From DATHCB01 sp035319765 (GTDB taxonomy: Archaea; Thermoproteota; Bathyarchaeia; Bathyarchaeales; SOJC01), in assembly GCA_035319765.1 (NCBI GenBank), contig DATHCB010000095.1:1-5738 (forward strand): a DNA stretch of 5,738 bases. The letters run 5' to 3'. A program made the translations under genes and the position numbers. Positions 1 through 4,707 of this stretch are shown one piece after another. The notes beneath the pieces were generated by a model. It made no database searches and was not told the origin of the DNA. It saw nothing but the letters and a program-made list of their open reading frames with translations. The first letter of the stretch is position 1. Each line of letters begins with the position of its first letter.

Positions 1-29
1 AAGATAGAGCGGATATAAATCTCATAGTG

Positions 30-63
30 CACGCGCTCAGATAGAGGCAACCCATCGCGCGTG
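30..63. repeat. Inverted repeat just downstream of the nuclease-like gene
   Basis: CACGCGC at 30-36 is the exact reverse complement of GCGCGTG at 57-63, with a 20-base loop. On the minus strand this begins 11 bases past the TGA stop of the 75-746 gene, so it could form a 3'-end hairpin. No T-tract follows within view, so calling it a terminator would be a guess. The minus strand is also open from an ATG at 55 to the window edge (about 18 codons), too short to judge. Confidence 0.3.
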
Positions 64-74
64 TCAAGCACGGG

Positions 75-746
75 TCATTTGACTAGCAGATCATAGTTCA
101 AGAATTGCTTTTGAGACATGGTCTTGGCATAAACATTGTCACTTGTCTTTTCCACAAATAGAACTGCGCTCGTCTCTTCTCTGGCAAGACGCGGCTTGAT
201 TTTTTTCAGAAATTCTTCTGTGCGCATCCAGTCTCTCGCAAAAATGAGCGCATAGCCATGCTCAACCTCATTCTTCGAACTTCCAAGCCTAAGCAGGTCC
301 CACTTCACATGATGCGAAGCCTGTTTCAGGCTTTCATTCTCTTCAATCAAATCCAACTCGATTGCGATGAAAGTTTGCTGCTCATCTTCGAAATCTTTTG
401 GCGCTGCCTTGAAGAGCCTTTCTCTAGTCGTCTCTGGATTCCATATGCACAAGTCAAAATGTCCGCGCTTGCCCCTTGCCGTGTGTTTGGGAACAGTTGC
501 ATCATATTTTTCCTTCGTAGGGTACTCTTTGTGTAAGAGAACGCTTCGCTTATTGTCTTTGGTGACACACAGCCACTCCGATATGGGTAGCCTGCAATAG
601 ATTTCATTGTGAAGATAGCAGTGCAAATCATTCTCGGTGTAGAAGAAGTATGGATTGCTTTTGAAAGTTCGCACTAGGCAGTCAATCGCCATCTCTGTTA
701 TCTGAACCAACTGCTCTTTTCTGACCAAGCTAAAACCTCGTTCCAT
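75..746 (-). CDS. Probable PD-(D/E)XK nuclease-fold protein, function unknown
   Basis: A 223-aa soluble protein without signal peptide or membrane segment. I do not recognise a named family, but the layout resembles restriction-endonuclease-like (PD-(D/E)XK) proteins. There is an N-terminal helix with FFYTENDLHCYLHNEI (34-49), then LLHKEYPT (70-77), RGHFDLCIW with D98, and a beta strand FIAIELDL with E130. A helix SHHVKWDLLRL (144-154) and a strand GYALIFARDW (164-173) follow. The canonical lysine after the Glu is replaced: E130-L-D132 instead of E-x-K. K148 in the following helix could be a migrated lysine, or the fold may be inactive; this is inference. Start: ATG at 746 gives 223 aa. A TTG at 728 has a good GAGGT Shine-Dalgarno at 739-735 with 6-base spacing. 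It also suits the TATA-like box at 770-763 better, because that box predicts transcription from about 740. The product may therefore be 217 aa. It is divergent from the 960 gene. The open frame is certain; the fold is moderately supported. Confidence 0.75.
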   Translation of the reverse strand: MERGFSLVRKEQLVQITEMAIDCLVRTFKSNPYFFYTENDLHCYLHNEIYCRLPISEWLCVTKDNKRSVLLHKEYPTKEKYDATVPKHTARGKRGHFDLCIWNPETTRERLFKAAPKDFEDEQQTFIAIELDLIEENESLKQASHHVKWDLLRLGSSKNEVEHGYALIFARDWMRTEEFLKKIKPRLAREETSAVLFVEKTSDNVYAKTMSQKQFLNYDLLVK

Positions 747-762
747 TATTTTTTCGTTTTTT

Positions 763-776
763 CTTATATGATTTCC
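763..776 (-). promoter_or_regulatory. TATA/BRE-like promoter of the nuclease-like gene
   Basis: Read on the minus strand, GGAAAT (776-771, BRE-like) is followed by CATATAAG (770-763). The usual 26-27 base distance from the TATA centre puts the transcript start near 740, a few bases inside the ATG at 746. This favours initiation at the TTG at 728, or else a slightly shorter spacing and leaderless use of the ATG. Confidence 0.4.
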
Positions 777-959
777 AATAATAGGAAAGTCTCATAGTCA
801 GGCAGCAGCGGGCGCTAGGCTTATACAAAAGAAAAAATTTAACCCGAAATGAGAATTGCTTCCTTTTCTGATCGTGCAGAGCGGACAACGTAACCACACG
901 AGTTATTTGGTTCAAGAATAGAGGGTTTTTAGTGTTTCCTAGTTGTGGCTGGTGGGTAA

Positions 960-1391
960 TTGAACTTAAGACCCGCGGGCGTGTCAATCGTCGCGACACT
1001 AACACTGCTGAGCTCGTTAGGGTTAGGCAGTCTCTTTCTGACTTGGATTCTGCTCGGCGCCGTAGGCGGGGCAGGTGGGTTCAGTGGGGGAGCATCTTGG
1101 TGGCCAGCTAATCCGTTCATTGTAGTTACGCTGTTCTTGGCGTTCTACGCGTTTTTCCTTTCCATCGTCATGTTCATTCGAGTCAGGTCAAGGCTCTTGT
1201 GGTACGCGTCGGTACTGTTTTGGATCGTTATCGCTGTTTTCTTCATTCTTTGGGACTCCTTGCTCTTGTCTGGAGTTGCCCTAACGATTAATGGTAACTC
1301 CAACCTGAACCTAATTGGACTCTGGCAGTGTGGCGGGATACTGGGAGGATCCCTGCTCATGAGTCCGTTCATCTATGCTATAGTTGTCTAG
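960..1391 (+). CDS. Small four-helix membrane protein, uncharacterised
   Basis: A 143-aa very hydrophobic protein with four predicted membrane helices, roughly residues 8-37, 52-74, 79-108 and 118-143. A Gly-rich loop (GAVGGAGGFSGGASWWPANP, 33-52) follows helix 1, a short basic loop RVRSR (74-78) follows helix 2, and a polar loop TINGNSN lies between helices 3 and 4. The N-terminus LRPAGVSIVATL resembles the RPxGVTILAxL opening common in small multi-pass membrane proteins of Bathyarchaeia-type genomes; this comes from memory of the family, not a search. The start is TTG at 960: an in-frame TAA sits directly before it (957-959), and a GGTGG Shine-Dalgarno lies at 951-955. GTG at 981 is possible but would cut the conserved opening. 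It ends with TAG at 1389 and is alone in its orientation until the HIT gene 383 bases on. Transporter, sensor or structural roles cannot be distinguished. Confidence 0.75.
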   Translation: MNLRPAGVSIVATLTLLSSLGLGSLFLTWILLGAVGGAGGFSGGASWWPANPFIVVTLFLAFYAFFLSIVMFIRVRSRLLWYASVLFWIVIAVFFILWDSLLLSGVALTINGNSNLNLIGLWQCGGILGGSLLMSPFIYAIVV

Positions 1392-1477
1392 TCTATTTCC
1401 AAACTTACAGGGTCAAGGAATATTTTCACATTCAAAAAGCGCAATGAAAAACAAACAGACGAAAAAAAGGCGTGCGC

Positions 1478-1645
1478 TTAAGTTATCGCGAATGTTTCAG
1501 CGATCCACTTCAGCTTGACCGAGACGAGATCTTTGACTTTGGTTGCCGGCGGAATTCCCACATGCAATACGTGAAGAGCGCTTGGTGACCACTGCCGAGT
1601 AAGAAGTTCAAGCCGAGCGGCTGATTCGCCAGAAATAGGGCAAGG
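1478..1645 (-). pseudogene. Possible C-terminal gene remnant, no start codon
   Basis: The minus strand is open for 55 codons from just after an in-frame TAA (1648-1646) to a TAA at 1480-1478, and contains no ATG. The translation looks protein-like: an amphipathic start (ESAARLELLTRQW), then HVGIPPATKVKDLVSVKLKW and an ending IAETFAIT. No family is recognised. Internal TTG or GTG codons (around 1574-1565) could start at most a peptide of about 29 residues. The raised GC, plausible composition and lack of a start fit the tail of a decayed gene, but chance cannot be excluded. The plus strand is also open in the codon-aligned frame over 1448-1588, which weakens the case. Confidence 0.25.
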
Positions 1646-1702
1646 TTAAGTCAAATTACATGATTTCCTCGTGACAGAATTCTCCTGATTGAGAAGTGAT
1701 TA

Positions 1703-1716
1703 GGAAAATTTATAGT
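1703..1716 (+). promoter_or_regulatory. BRE/TATA promoter of the HIT gene
   Basis: GGAAAA (1703-1708) directly followed by TTTATAGT (1709-1716) is a good archaeal BRE plus TATA box. Transcription is predicted near 1738, leaving a leader of about 37 bases that includes GGAAGGGA (1758-1765) as a possible Shine-Dalgarno ahead of the TTG at 1775. Confidence 0.6.
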
Positions 1717-1774
1717 AACAAATGATTTAACATCCGAATATTGACACGCTCGGCATTGGAAGGGACTCGAAAGG

Positions 1775-2191
1775 TTGAGCGATTGCATTTTCTGTAAAAT
1801 TGCGCACAAAGAAGCACCAGCAAGCATTGTCTACGAGGACGATGAAGTCATAGCTTTCCTAGATATCAATCCCATCGAGAGAGGACATACGCTAGTCATC
1901 CCTAAGAGACACTTTGTCGACATCTGGGACATAGAGGCCAGCGTCCTCACAAAGATGGTTATGGTCACCAAACAAGTAGCAAGAAAACTGGCTACCACGC
2001 TGAAAGCGGAGGGCATCAACACTTTTAGCGCAAGCGGAAAACCCGCAGGGCAAGATATCTATCACTTCCACATTCACGTAATCCCAGTCGGCAGAGGGGA
2101 ACGGACAAAATTCACCGATTGGTGGCTGTCAAAAATATCAAGGGCAGAACGTTCAGAACTGGACAAACTCGCACAGAAGCTAAGATTCTAA
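1775..2191 (+). CDS. HIT (histidine triad) family nucleotide hydrolase
   Basis: A 138-aa cytosolic HIT-family protein of typical length for the Hint-like branch. Members hydrolyse nucleoside phosphoramidates or related adenylated nucleotides through a nucleotidyl-histidine intermediate. The N-terminus MSDCIFCKI carries the C4-x2-C7 zinc pair; H46 in PKRHF and H97 are the likely remaining zinc ligands by family analogy. The triad is H97-F-H99-I-H101-V-I, with H99 the expected nucleophile. FLDINPIERGHTLVIPKRH (28-46) is the conserved strand and turn region. Two departures from the usual consensus NxGxxAGQ...HxHxHxxPR are visible: the Asn is A86 (SASGKPAGQ, 85-93) and the Arg after IP is V105. 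Upstream the frame meets a stop at 1742 with no ATG, so TTG at 1775 is the start, which restores the classic MSDCIFCKI opening. Single gene with its own promoter; convergent with the surface-protein gene. The substrate cannot be named from sequence. Confidence 0.95.
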   Translation: MSDCIFCKIAHKEAPASIVYEDDEVIAFLDINPIERGHTLVIPKRHFVDIWDIEASVLTKMVMVTKQVARKLATTLKAEGINTFSASGKPAGQDIYHFHIHVIPVGRGERTKFTDWWLSKISRAERSELDKLAQKLRF

Positions 2192-2209
2192 CCAAGCAAG
2201 CCCTCTTGC
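2185..2209 (+). repeat. Stop-adjacent hairpin and 13-base dispersed repeat
   Basis: The sequence ATTCTAACCAAGC (2185-2197), spanning the HIT stop codon, recurs exactly at 4034-4046. Inside and just after it, GCAAG (2196-2200) and CTTGC (2205-2209) form a 5-bp stem with a CCCT loop five bases past the stop. In both copies the repeat is followed by CCCT and then a CG-alternating run. It could be a 3'-end processing or termination structure; no T-tract is adjacent. Confidence 0.35.
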
Positions 2210-2295
2210 GCGTTGTGCATAGTTCAAGGGCACTTTGACTTCATGATCAACTAACACCATGTCAGGCAAACGGTGAATGATAGTCATATAATAAT

Positions 2296-2304
2296 CCCCT
2301 TTTT
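2296..2304 (+). terminator. Weak T-tract terminator candidate after HIT
   Basis: CCCC followed by five T residues lies about 105 bases beyond the HIT stop in the convergent gap. Archaeal RNA polymerase can stop at short T-tracts without a hairpin, so this is the best termination candidate in the 185-base space. The signal is short. Confidence 0.25.
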
Positions 2305-2367
2305 ACATACGAGTTAAACACTAATCAACCCTTTAACCTATCTAGAGCAAACTTCTAGCCCTATTCT

Positions 2368-2379
2368 AGCGCGCGCTCA
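2368..2379. repeat. CG-alternating palindrome at the NosD-like stop codon
   Basis: AGCGCGCGCT (2369-2378) is a perfect 10-base palindrome that overlaps the TGA stop (2379-2377) of the surface-protein gene. The same motif, flanked as TAGCGCGCGCTA, occurs at 4049-4060, and AGCGCGCGCGCT at 4019-4030, both on the 5' side of that gene. The gene is thus bracketed by related palindromes. Confidence 0.5.
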
Positions 2380-3831
2380 TTGGGTTCCTACGTTTCGCTT
2401 CCGTTTTAAGACTAACGCCGCCAGCAGCGTGGCTATCATGAAGAGTGGCAGGAAAAAGAGCGGCTGGAATTCTGGGACGTCGCTTGTGCTCGTTATCTGG
2501 ACTTCGTCTGTGCTGTAATGATACGTTAAGTAGATGTAAGTATAGTTCCCATTCACTGTTATGCTAAAGCTCAGGGGTGACGGTGGCGAGCCGTTTATTG
2601 TCACAGTCCAATCAGCCAGATCAATGCACGACATGAGCGATAGAGGTATGGCGATTCTGCAGAAGCCCACCGTACCACTCGTGCCGGTGACGTTGAAGGT
2701 GAGTGTCTTAGCAGCCTGATCGAAGCTGAAATTGCTTATTGTTGAGTTGGTGACGATGCTCACGTTGTATGGCGTGTTGTTCCACGTGCCCACGTTAAAC
2801 GTGCTAAACGGAGCCATGAGCGGATATCGATCGGTGTTATTTGAGCCAATGATGTAGGGTGTGTCACCTATTCCGTCACTGCCGGTCAGGTTTTGATAAG
2901 GACCACTTTTCTGATCAATGCCTGTGTAGTTGCTCCAGTAGTTTCCGCCAGAAGGATAGCCATCATCCCATACATCGGTCGATCCTCCTGACACGTGATT
3001 TTGTTGAATGTTAATATTGAAATCATTGTGAAAGATCATATTACCAGAAGAATAGGAGAGCCAAATGCCCCAAAGGTCGTTTGCTACGTCGTTGTTGCCA
3101 GACAAAACATTACCAGAAGAAGAGTTGAGCTCAATACCGTTCCCGCCGTGGTAAATGGTGTTGCTAGACAATATGTTGTTGTCAGAACCATAGTTGAGCC
3201 AAATACCATATATGGCGTTTGCTATCGCGATGTTGTCAGACAGGGTATTGTTGTCGGAAGAATAATCAAGAGTAATCCCCTGATAGTCTACTGAGACATT
3301 GTTACCAGACAAAACATTGCGAGAAGAATAGTTGAGCCAAATGCCTCCAAAGACGTTTGCTGTGACGTTGTTACCAGACAAAACATTACCAGAAGAACTG
3401 CCGAGAACAATACCATATCCGCTGTATGTTACTGCGGTGTTTTTTATGGTCACGTTGCTCACGCCCTCTAAAGAGAAGCCGATTGTGTAGGCGGACCCAC
3501 CGTTTATTACTGCGGTGTTTTTTATGGTCACGTTGCTCACGTCTGATAAAGAGAAGCCGATTGTGTAGTACCCGGGGGCTTGAACCTTGTAGCCCCTTCC
3601 GTCTATGATGATGTTACTTCTTTGCACCACGATCGGCAAGTAGTTATTGCCTGTAAACGTGTATGTGACATTGTCTAAAGACGTGATGTTTGCTGTAAAC
3701 GGGGTTATGCTCCCATCAGGCATAATGTAGATGGTTCCTGATTGTGCTCTGGCTGTCTGAAGGGTAAACGCAAACCCGAACAAACCCAAAAACAACAATG
3801 CTATAATCACGCTTGAAACTATTCCCTTCAT
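2377..3831 (-). CDS. Secreted NosD-like beta-helix surface protein with C-terminal sorting signal
   Basis: 484 aa from ATG 3831. Residues 1-29 are a signal peptide (basic start, hydrophobic core, ARA before Q30). About 64-275 form a right-handed parallel beta-helix of PbH1-type turns. Two near-identical 26-residue units (89-114, 115-140; core GVSNVTIKNTAV) precede about six 22-24-residue units of the form GIWLNYSSxNVLSGNN. About 287-340 is the NosD-type cap seen in many archaeal surface proteins (WDDGYPSGGNYWSNYTG, GSDGIGDTPY, DRYPLM). About 345-450 is a beta-rich domain with no known name. The C-terminus has VPEFQP (452-457), a hydrophobic helix (about 456-475) and KRKR, a tripartite archaeosortase-style signal. 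Many N-x-S/T sites suggest heavy N-glycosylation. A TTG at 3849 would add six residues, but the TATA box predicts transcription from about 3846, and AAAGGA (3840-3835) precedes the ATG. Helix proteins of this type often bind polysaccharide; no catalytic residues can be assigned, and it is unlikely to be true NosD of nitrous oxide reductase. Confidence 0.9.
   Translation of the reverse strand: MKGIVSSVIIALLFLGLFGFAFTLQTARAQSGTIYIMPDGSITPFTANITSLDNVTYTFTGNNYLPIVVQRSNIIIDGRGYKVQAPGYYTIGFSLSDVSNVTIKNTAVINGGSAYTIGFSLEGVSNVTIKNTAVTYSGYGIVLGSSSGNVLSGNNVTANVFGGIWLNYSSRNVLSGNNVSVDYQGITLDYSSDNNTLSDNIAIANAIYGIWLNYGSDNNILSSNTIYHGGNGIELNSSSGNVLSGNNDVANDLWGIWLSYSSGNMIFHNDFNINIQQNHVSGGSTDVWDDGYPSGGNYWSNYTGIDQKSGPYQNLTGSDGIGDTPYIIGSNNTDRYPLMAPFSTFNVGTWNNTPYNVSIVTNSTISNFSFDQAAKTLTFNVTGTSGTVGFCRIAIPLSLMSCIDLADWTVTINGSPPSPLSFSITVNGNYTYIYLTYHYSTDEVQITSTSDVPEFQPLFFLPLFMIATLLAALVLKRKRNVGTQ
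3430..3568 (-). repeat. Intragenic 78-base direct repeat (26-residue helix turn)
   Basis: Bases 3430-3490 and 3508-3568 match at about 57 of 61 positions, the mismatches clustering in one six-base patch. The period is 78 bases, exactly 26 codons, so the frame is kept. It encodes the duplicated YTIGFSL..VSNVTIKNTAV unit of the beta-helix. The near-identity at DNA level, including silent positions, points to recent duplication or gene conversion. Confidence 0.85.
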
Positions 3832-3868
3832 TTTTCCTTTCTTCTGCAATCTAGTGCTTACTCAAGAA

Positions 3869-3880
3869 GTTATATTTCAC
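3869..3880 (-). promoter_or_regulatory. BRE/TATA promoter of the NosD-like gene
   Basis: On the minus strand GTGAAA (3880-3875) runs into ATATAAC (3875-3869). A start site about 26 bases on, near 3846, gives a 15-base leader ahead of ATG 3831 with AAAGGA in it, and excludes the TTG at 3849. Confidence 0.5.
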
Positions 3881-3968
3881 ATTTTCTGACATCAGATTAT
3901 AGAAGAAAGTTCTATTGCTCTTCTGGTGAACAGGTATATTAGAAATGAAACTCCTCCAGACTTTCTTT

Positions 3969-4030
3969 CAGTTAGGCTCCGCCCAGTCAGCTTCGCTCTG
4001 TAGGCTTCGCTCAGTTAAAGCGCGCGCGCT
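3969..4030. repeat. Degenerate 14-base tandem repeats ending in a CG palindrome
   Basis: Units CAGTTAGGCTCCGCC (3969-3983), CAGTCAGCTTCGCT (3984-3997) and CTGTAGGCTTCGCT (3998-4011) line up head to tail. A fourth start, CAGTTAAAG, runs into AGCGCGCGCGCT (4019-4030). The units lie about 90-140 bases upstream of the predicted start site of the surface-protein gene and between the two minus-strand genes. They may be protein-binding repeats or a degraded mobile element end. Confidence 0.6.
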
Positions 4031-4033
4031 AAA

Positions 4034-4060
4034 ATTCTAACCAAGCCCTAGCGCGCGCTA
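4034..4060. repeat. Second copy of 13-base repeat plus TAGCGCGCGCTA palindrome
   Basis: ATTCTAACCAAGC (4034-4046) repeats the sequence at the end of the HIT gene exactly. CCCT follows, then TAGCGCGCGCTA (4049-4060), a perfect 12-base palindrome. The order repeat, CCCT, CG run is the same in both places, with a short deletion here. Confidence 0.5.
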
Positions 4061-4070
4061 AAAAAGAAAG
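4059..4070 (-). terminator. T-tract terminator of the DUF3795-type gene
   Basis: Read on the minus strand, CTTTCTTTTTTA lies about 20 bases past the TAG stop at 4092-4090. A T-rich stretch so close to a stop codon is the usual archaeal intrinsic termination signal. The palindrome at 4060-4049 follows it. Confidence 0.5.
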
Positions 4071-4089
4071 CTCAATTCGGTAACACAAG

Positions 4090-4518
4090 CTAAACGTAGC
4101 CTTTCTTGGTTTGCCCGCAGGCATAACACATTTTGCTGTGAACACAGATTGTGCCGCCACAAGTGGGGCACTTCCATCTCTCTTGTTCGCTTCTGAGGAA
4201 TTCATCGATACCATTGGTCTGAATGCTCCTCAGGTTCTCAATCATACTCATTCCGTGTTTTTCCCTATAGCGTTTATCAAGCCTATCGAGTCTTTCGCAT
4301 GGAAAATTCGGACATTCAAAACAGTAATCGATCCGCTCATTTCTCAGCCTATCGCACGACCTCTTAATAATAGCACATGGAGAACTCCTGAATCGACAGC
4401 CTTTACAAGGCTTCTGCATCTTTCTGCCATTCAATCTGTAACCGAGAAACGCAGCGCAGATTCCACAGTTCATCCCGCATGGCGCTATAAGCTGAGGCGT
4501 GAATTTCCTTTCTTCCAT
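4090..4518 (-). CDS. Cysteine-rich DUF3795-type protein
   Basis: 142 aa from ATG 4518, with 15 cysteines and no membrane segment. It matches the DUF3795 pattern as I know it: IAPCGMNCGICAAFLG (11-26; C14, C18, C21), a second cluster KPCKGCRFRSSPC (C38, C41, C48) and C55. CFECPNFPCERLDRLDKRYR (66-84; C66, C69, C74) comes next, then GMSMIENLRSIQTNGIDEFL. The family is widespread in anaerobes, probably binds metal (zinc or an iron-sulfur cluster), and has no settled function. An extra C-terminal zinc ribbon is present, with knuckles C117-x2-C120 and C131-x2-C134 around CVHSKMC, a known variant architecture. A GTG at 4542 is in frame and would add eight residues. However, the TATA box at 4549-4542 covers that GTG, and its spacing puts transcription at about 4519, so the mRNA is probably leaderless or nearly so from ATG 4518. 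Divergent from the 4708 gene. Confidence 0.9.
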   Translation of the reverse strand: MEERKFTPQLIAPCGMNCGICAAFLGYRLNGRKMQKPCKGCRFRSSPCAIIKRSCDRLRNERIDYCFECPNFPCERLDRLDKRYREKHGMSMIENLRSIQTNGIDEFLRSEQERWKCPTCGGTICVHSKMCYACGQTKKGYV

Positions 4519-4541
4519 ATCTGACAATTGATGATACAGCA

Positions 4542-4549
4542 CTTTAAAT
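4542..4549 (-). promoter_or_regulatory. TATA box of the DUF3795-type gene
   Basis: ATTTAAAG on the minus strand (4549-4542), centre about 4545.5. The expected start site 26-27 bases downstream is 4519, one base from the A of ATG 4518. This spacing decides the start and predicts a leaderless transcript. The upstream element is AACAAACCC, only weakly BRE-like. Confidence 0.55.
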
Positions 4550-4581
4550 GGGTTTGTTCGTCTGTCCTTCCATCTTCCTTT

Positions 4582-4628
4582 GGGTTGGGTTGGGATAAAA
4601 CTTTACCACCCAACATAAGACTTTACCC
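4582..4628. repeat. G-run cluster, hairpin and tandem ATAARACTTTACC motif
   Basis: GGGTTGGGTTGGG (4582-4594) is followed by GATAAAACTTTACCACCCAAC. GTTGGG (4589-4594) and CCCAAC (4609-4614) can pair as a 6-bp stem around the ATAAAACTTTACC core. A second copy, ATAAGACTTTACC (4615-4627), follows with one mismatch. The core is repeated in inverted orientation at 5313-5327, on the other side of the 4708-5262 gene. Confidence 0.6.
4593..4607 (+). repeat. Left arm of 15-base inverted repeat flanking the 184-aa gene
   Basis: GGATAAAACTTTACC here is the exact reverse complement of 5313-5327. The arms are about 705 bases apart and enclose one gene with its promoter. No transposase or target-site duplication was found, so a mobile origin is only one possibility; a shared regulator site is another. 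Confidence 0.7.
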
Positions 4629-4654
4629 CGACCGACCAAGTTGGGCAAAAGCAT

Positions 4655-4667
4655 GAAATCTTATATC
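4655..4667 (+). promoter_or_regulatory. BRE/TATA promoter of the 184-aa gene
   Basis: GAAAT (4655-4659) followed by CTTATATC (4660-4667). The predicted transcript start is about 4690, just at a run of five G (4690-4694), leaving an 18-base leader before ATG 4708. The match is moderate. Confidence 0.45.
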
Positions 4668-4707
4668 CTCGCATGAATCAAGACAAACTGGGGGTTCATA
4701 GATCTCT

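Larger units (their letters stand above)
1392..1774. other. Intergenic region with coding-like remnant
   Basis: This 383-base gap holds three things. Bases 1395-1470 are A-rich and unremarkable. Bases 1478-1645 are noticeably richer in G+C than their flanks and are open on the minus strand without a standard ATG (listed separately). Bases 1700-1774 contain the promoter and ribosome site of the HIT gene. A 24-codon ATG frame at 1444-1518 (+, Lys/Arg-rich) and a 38-codon GTG frame at 1472-1588 (+) also exist but have no supporting signals. Confidence 0.6.

Noticed and set aside
730..1120. Two minus-strand frames of 91 and 63 codons across the divergent promoter region and the start of the 960 gene.
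   Set aside because: Composition is not protein-like, they overlap promoters and the membrane-protein gene, and no start signals are seen.
3426..3608. Arg/Cys/Leu-rich plus-strand frame with internal repeats opposite the surface-protein gene.
   Set aside because: It is the complement of the duplicated beta-helix turns; repeats and composition come from the real minus-strand gene.
2377..3831. Naming the beta-helix protein as the copper-handling NosD of nitrous oxide reductase.
   Set aside because: The family resemblance is to the helix fold only. There are no nos neighbours, and the signal peptide plus C-terminal sorting tail indicates a surface protein.
4111..4524. 137-codon plus-strand frame opposite the DUF3795-type gene.
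   Set aside because: Antisense shadow: the minus strand carries a clear cysteine pattern and family motifs, and this frame has no promoter or ribosome site.
4582..4594. GGGTTGGGTTGGG as a telomere or contig-end repeat.
   Set aside because: Only three units, inside a normal divergent promoter region with genes on both sides.
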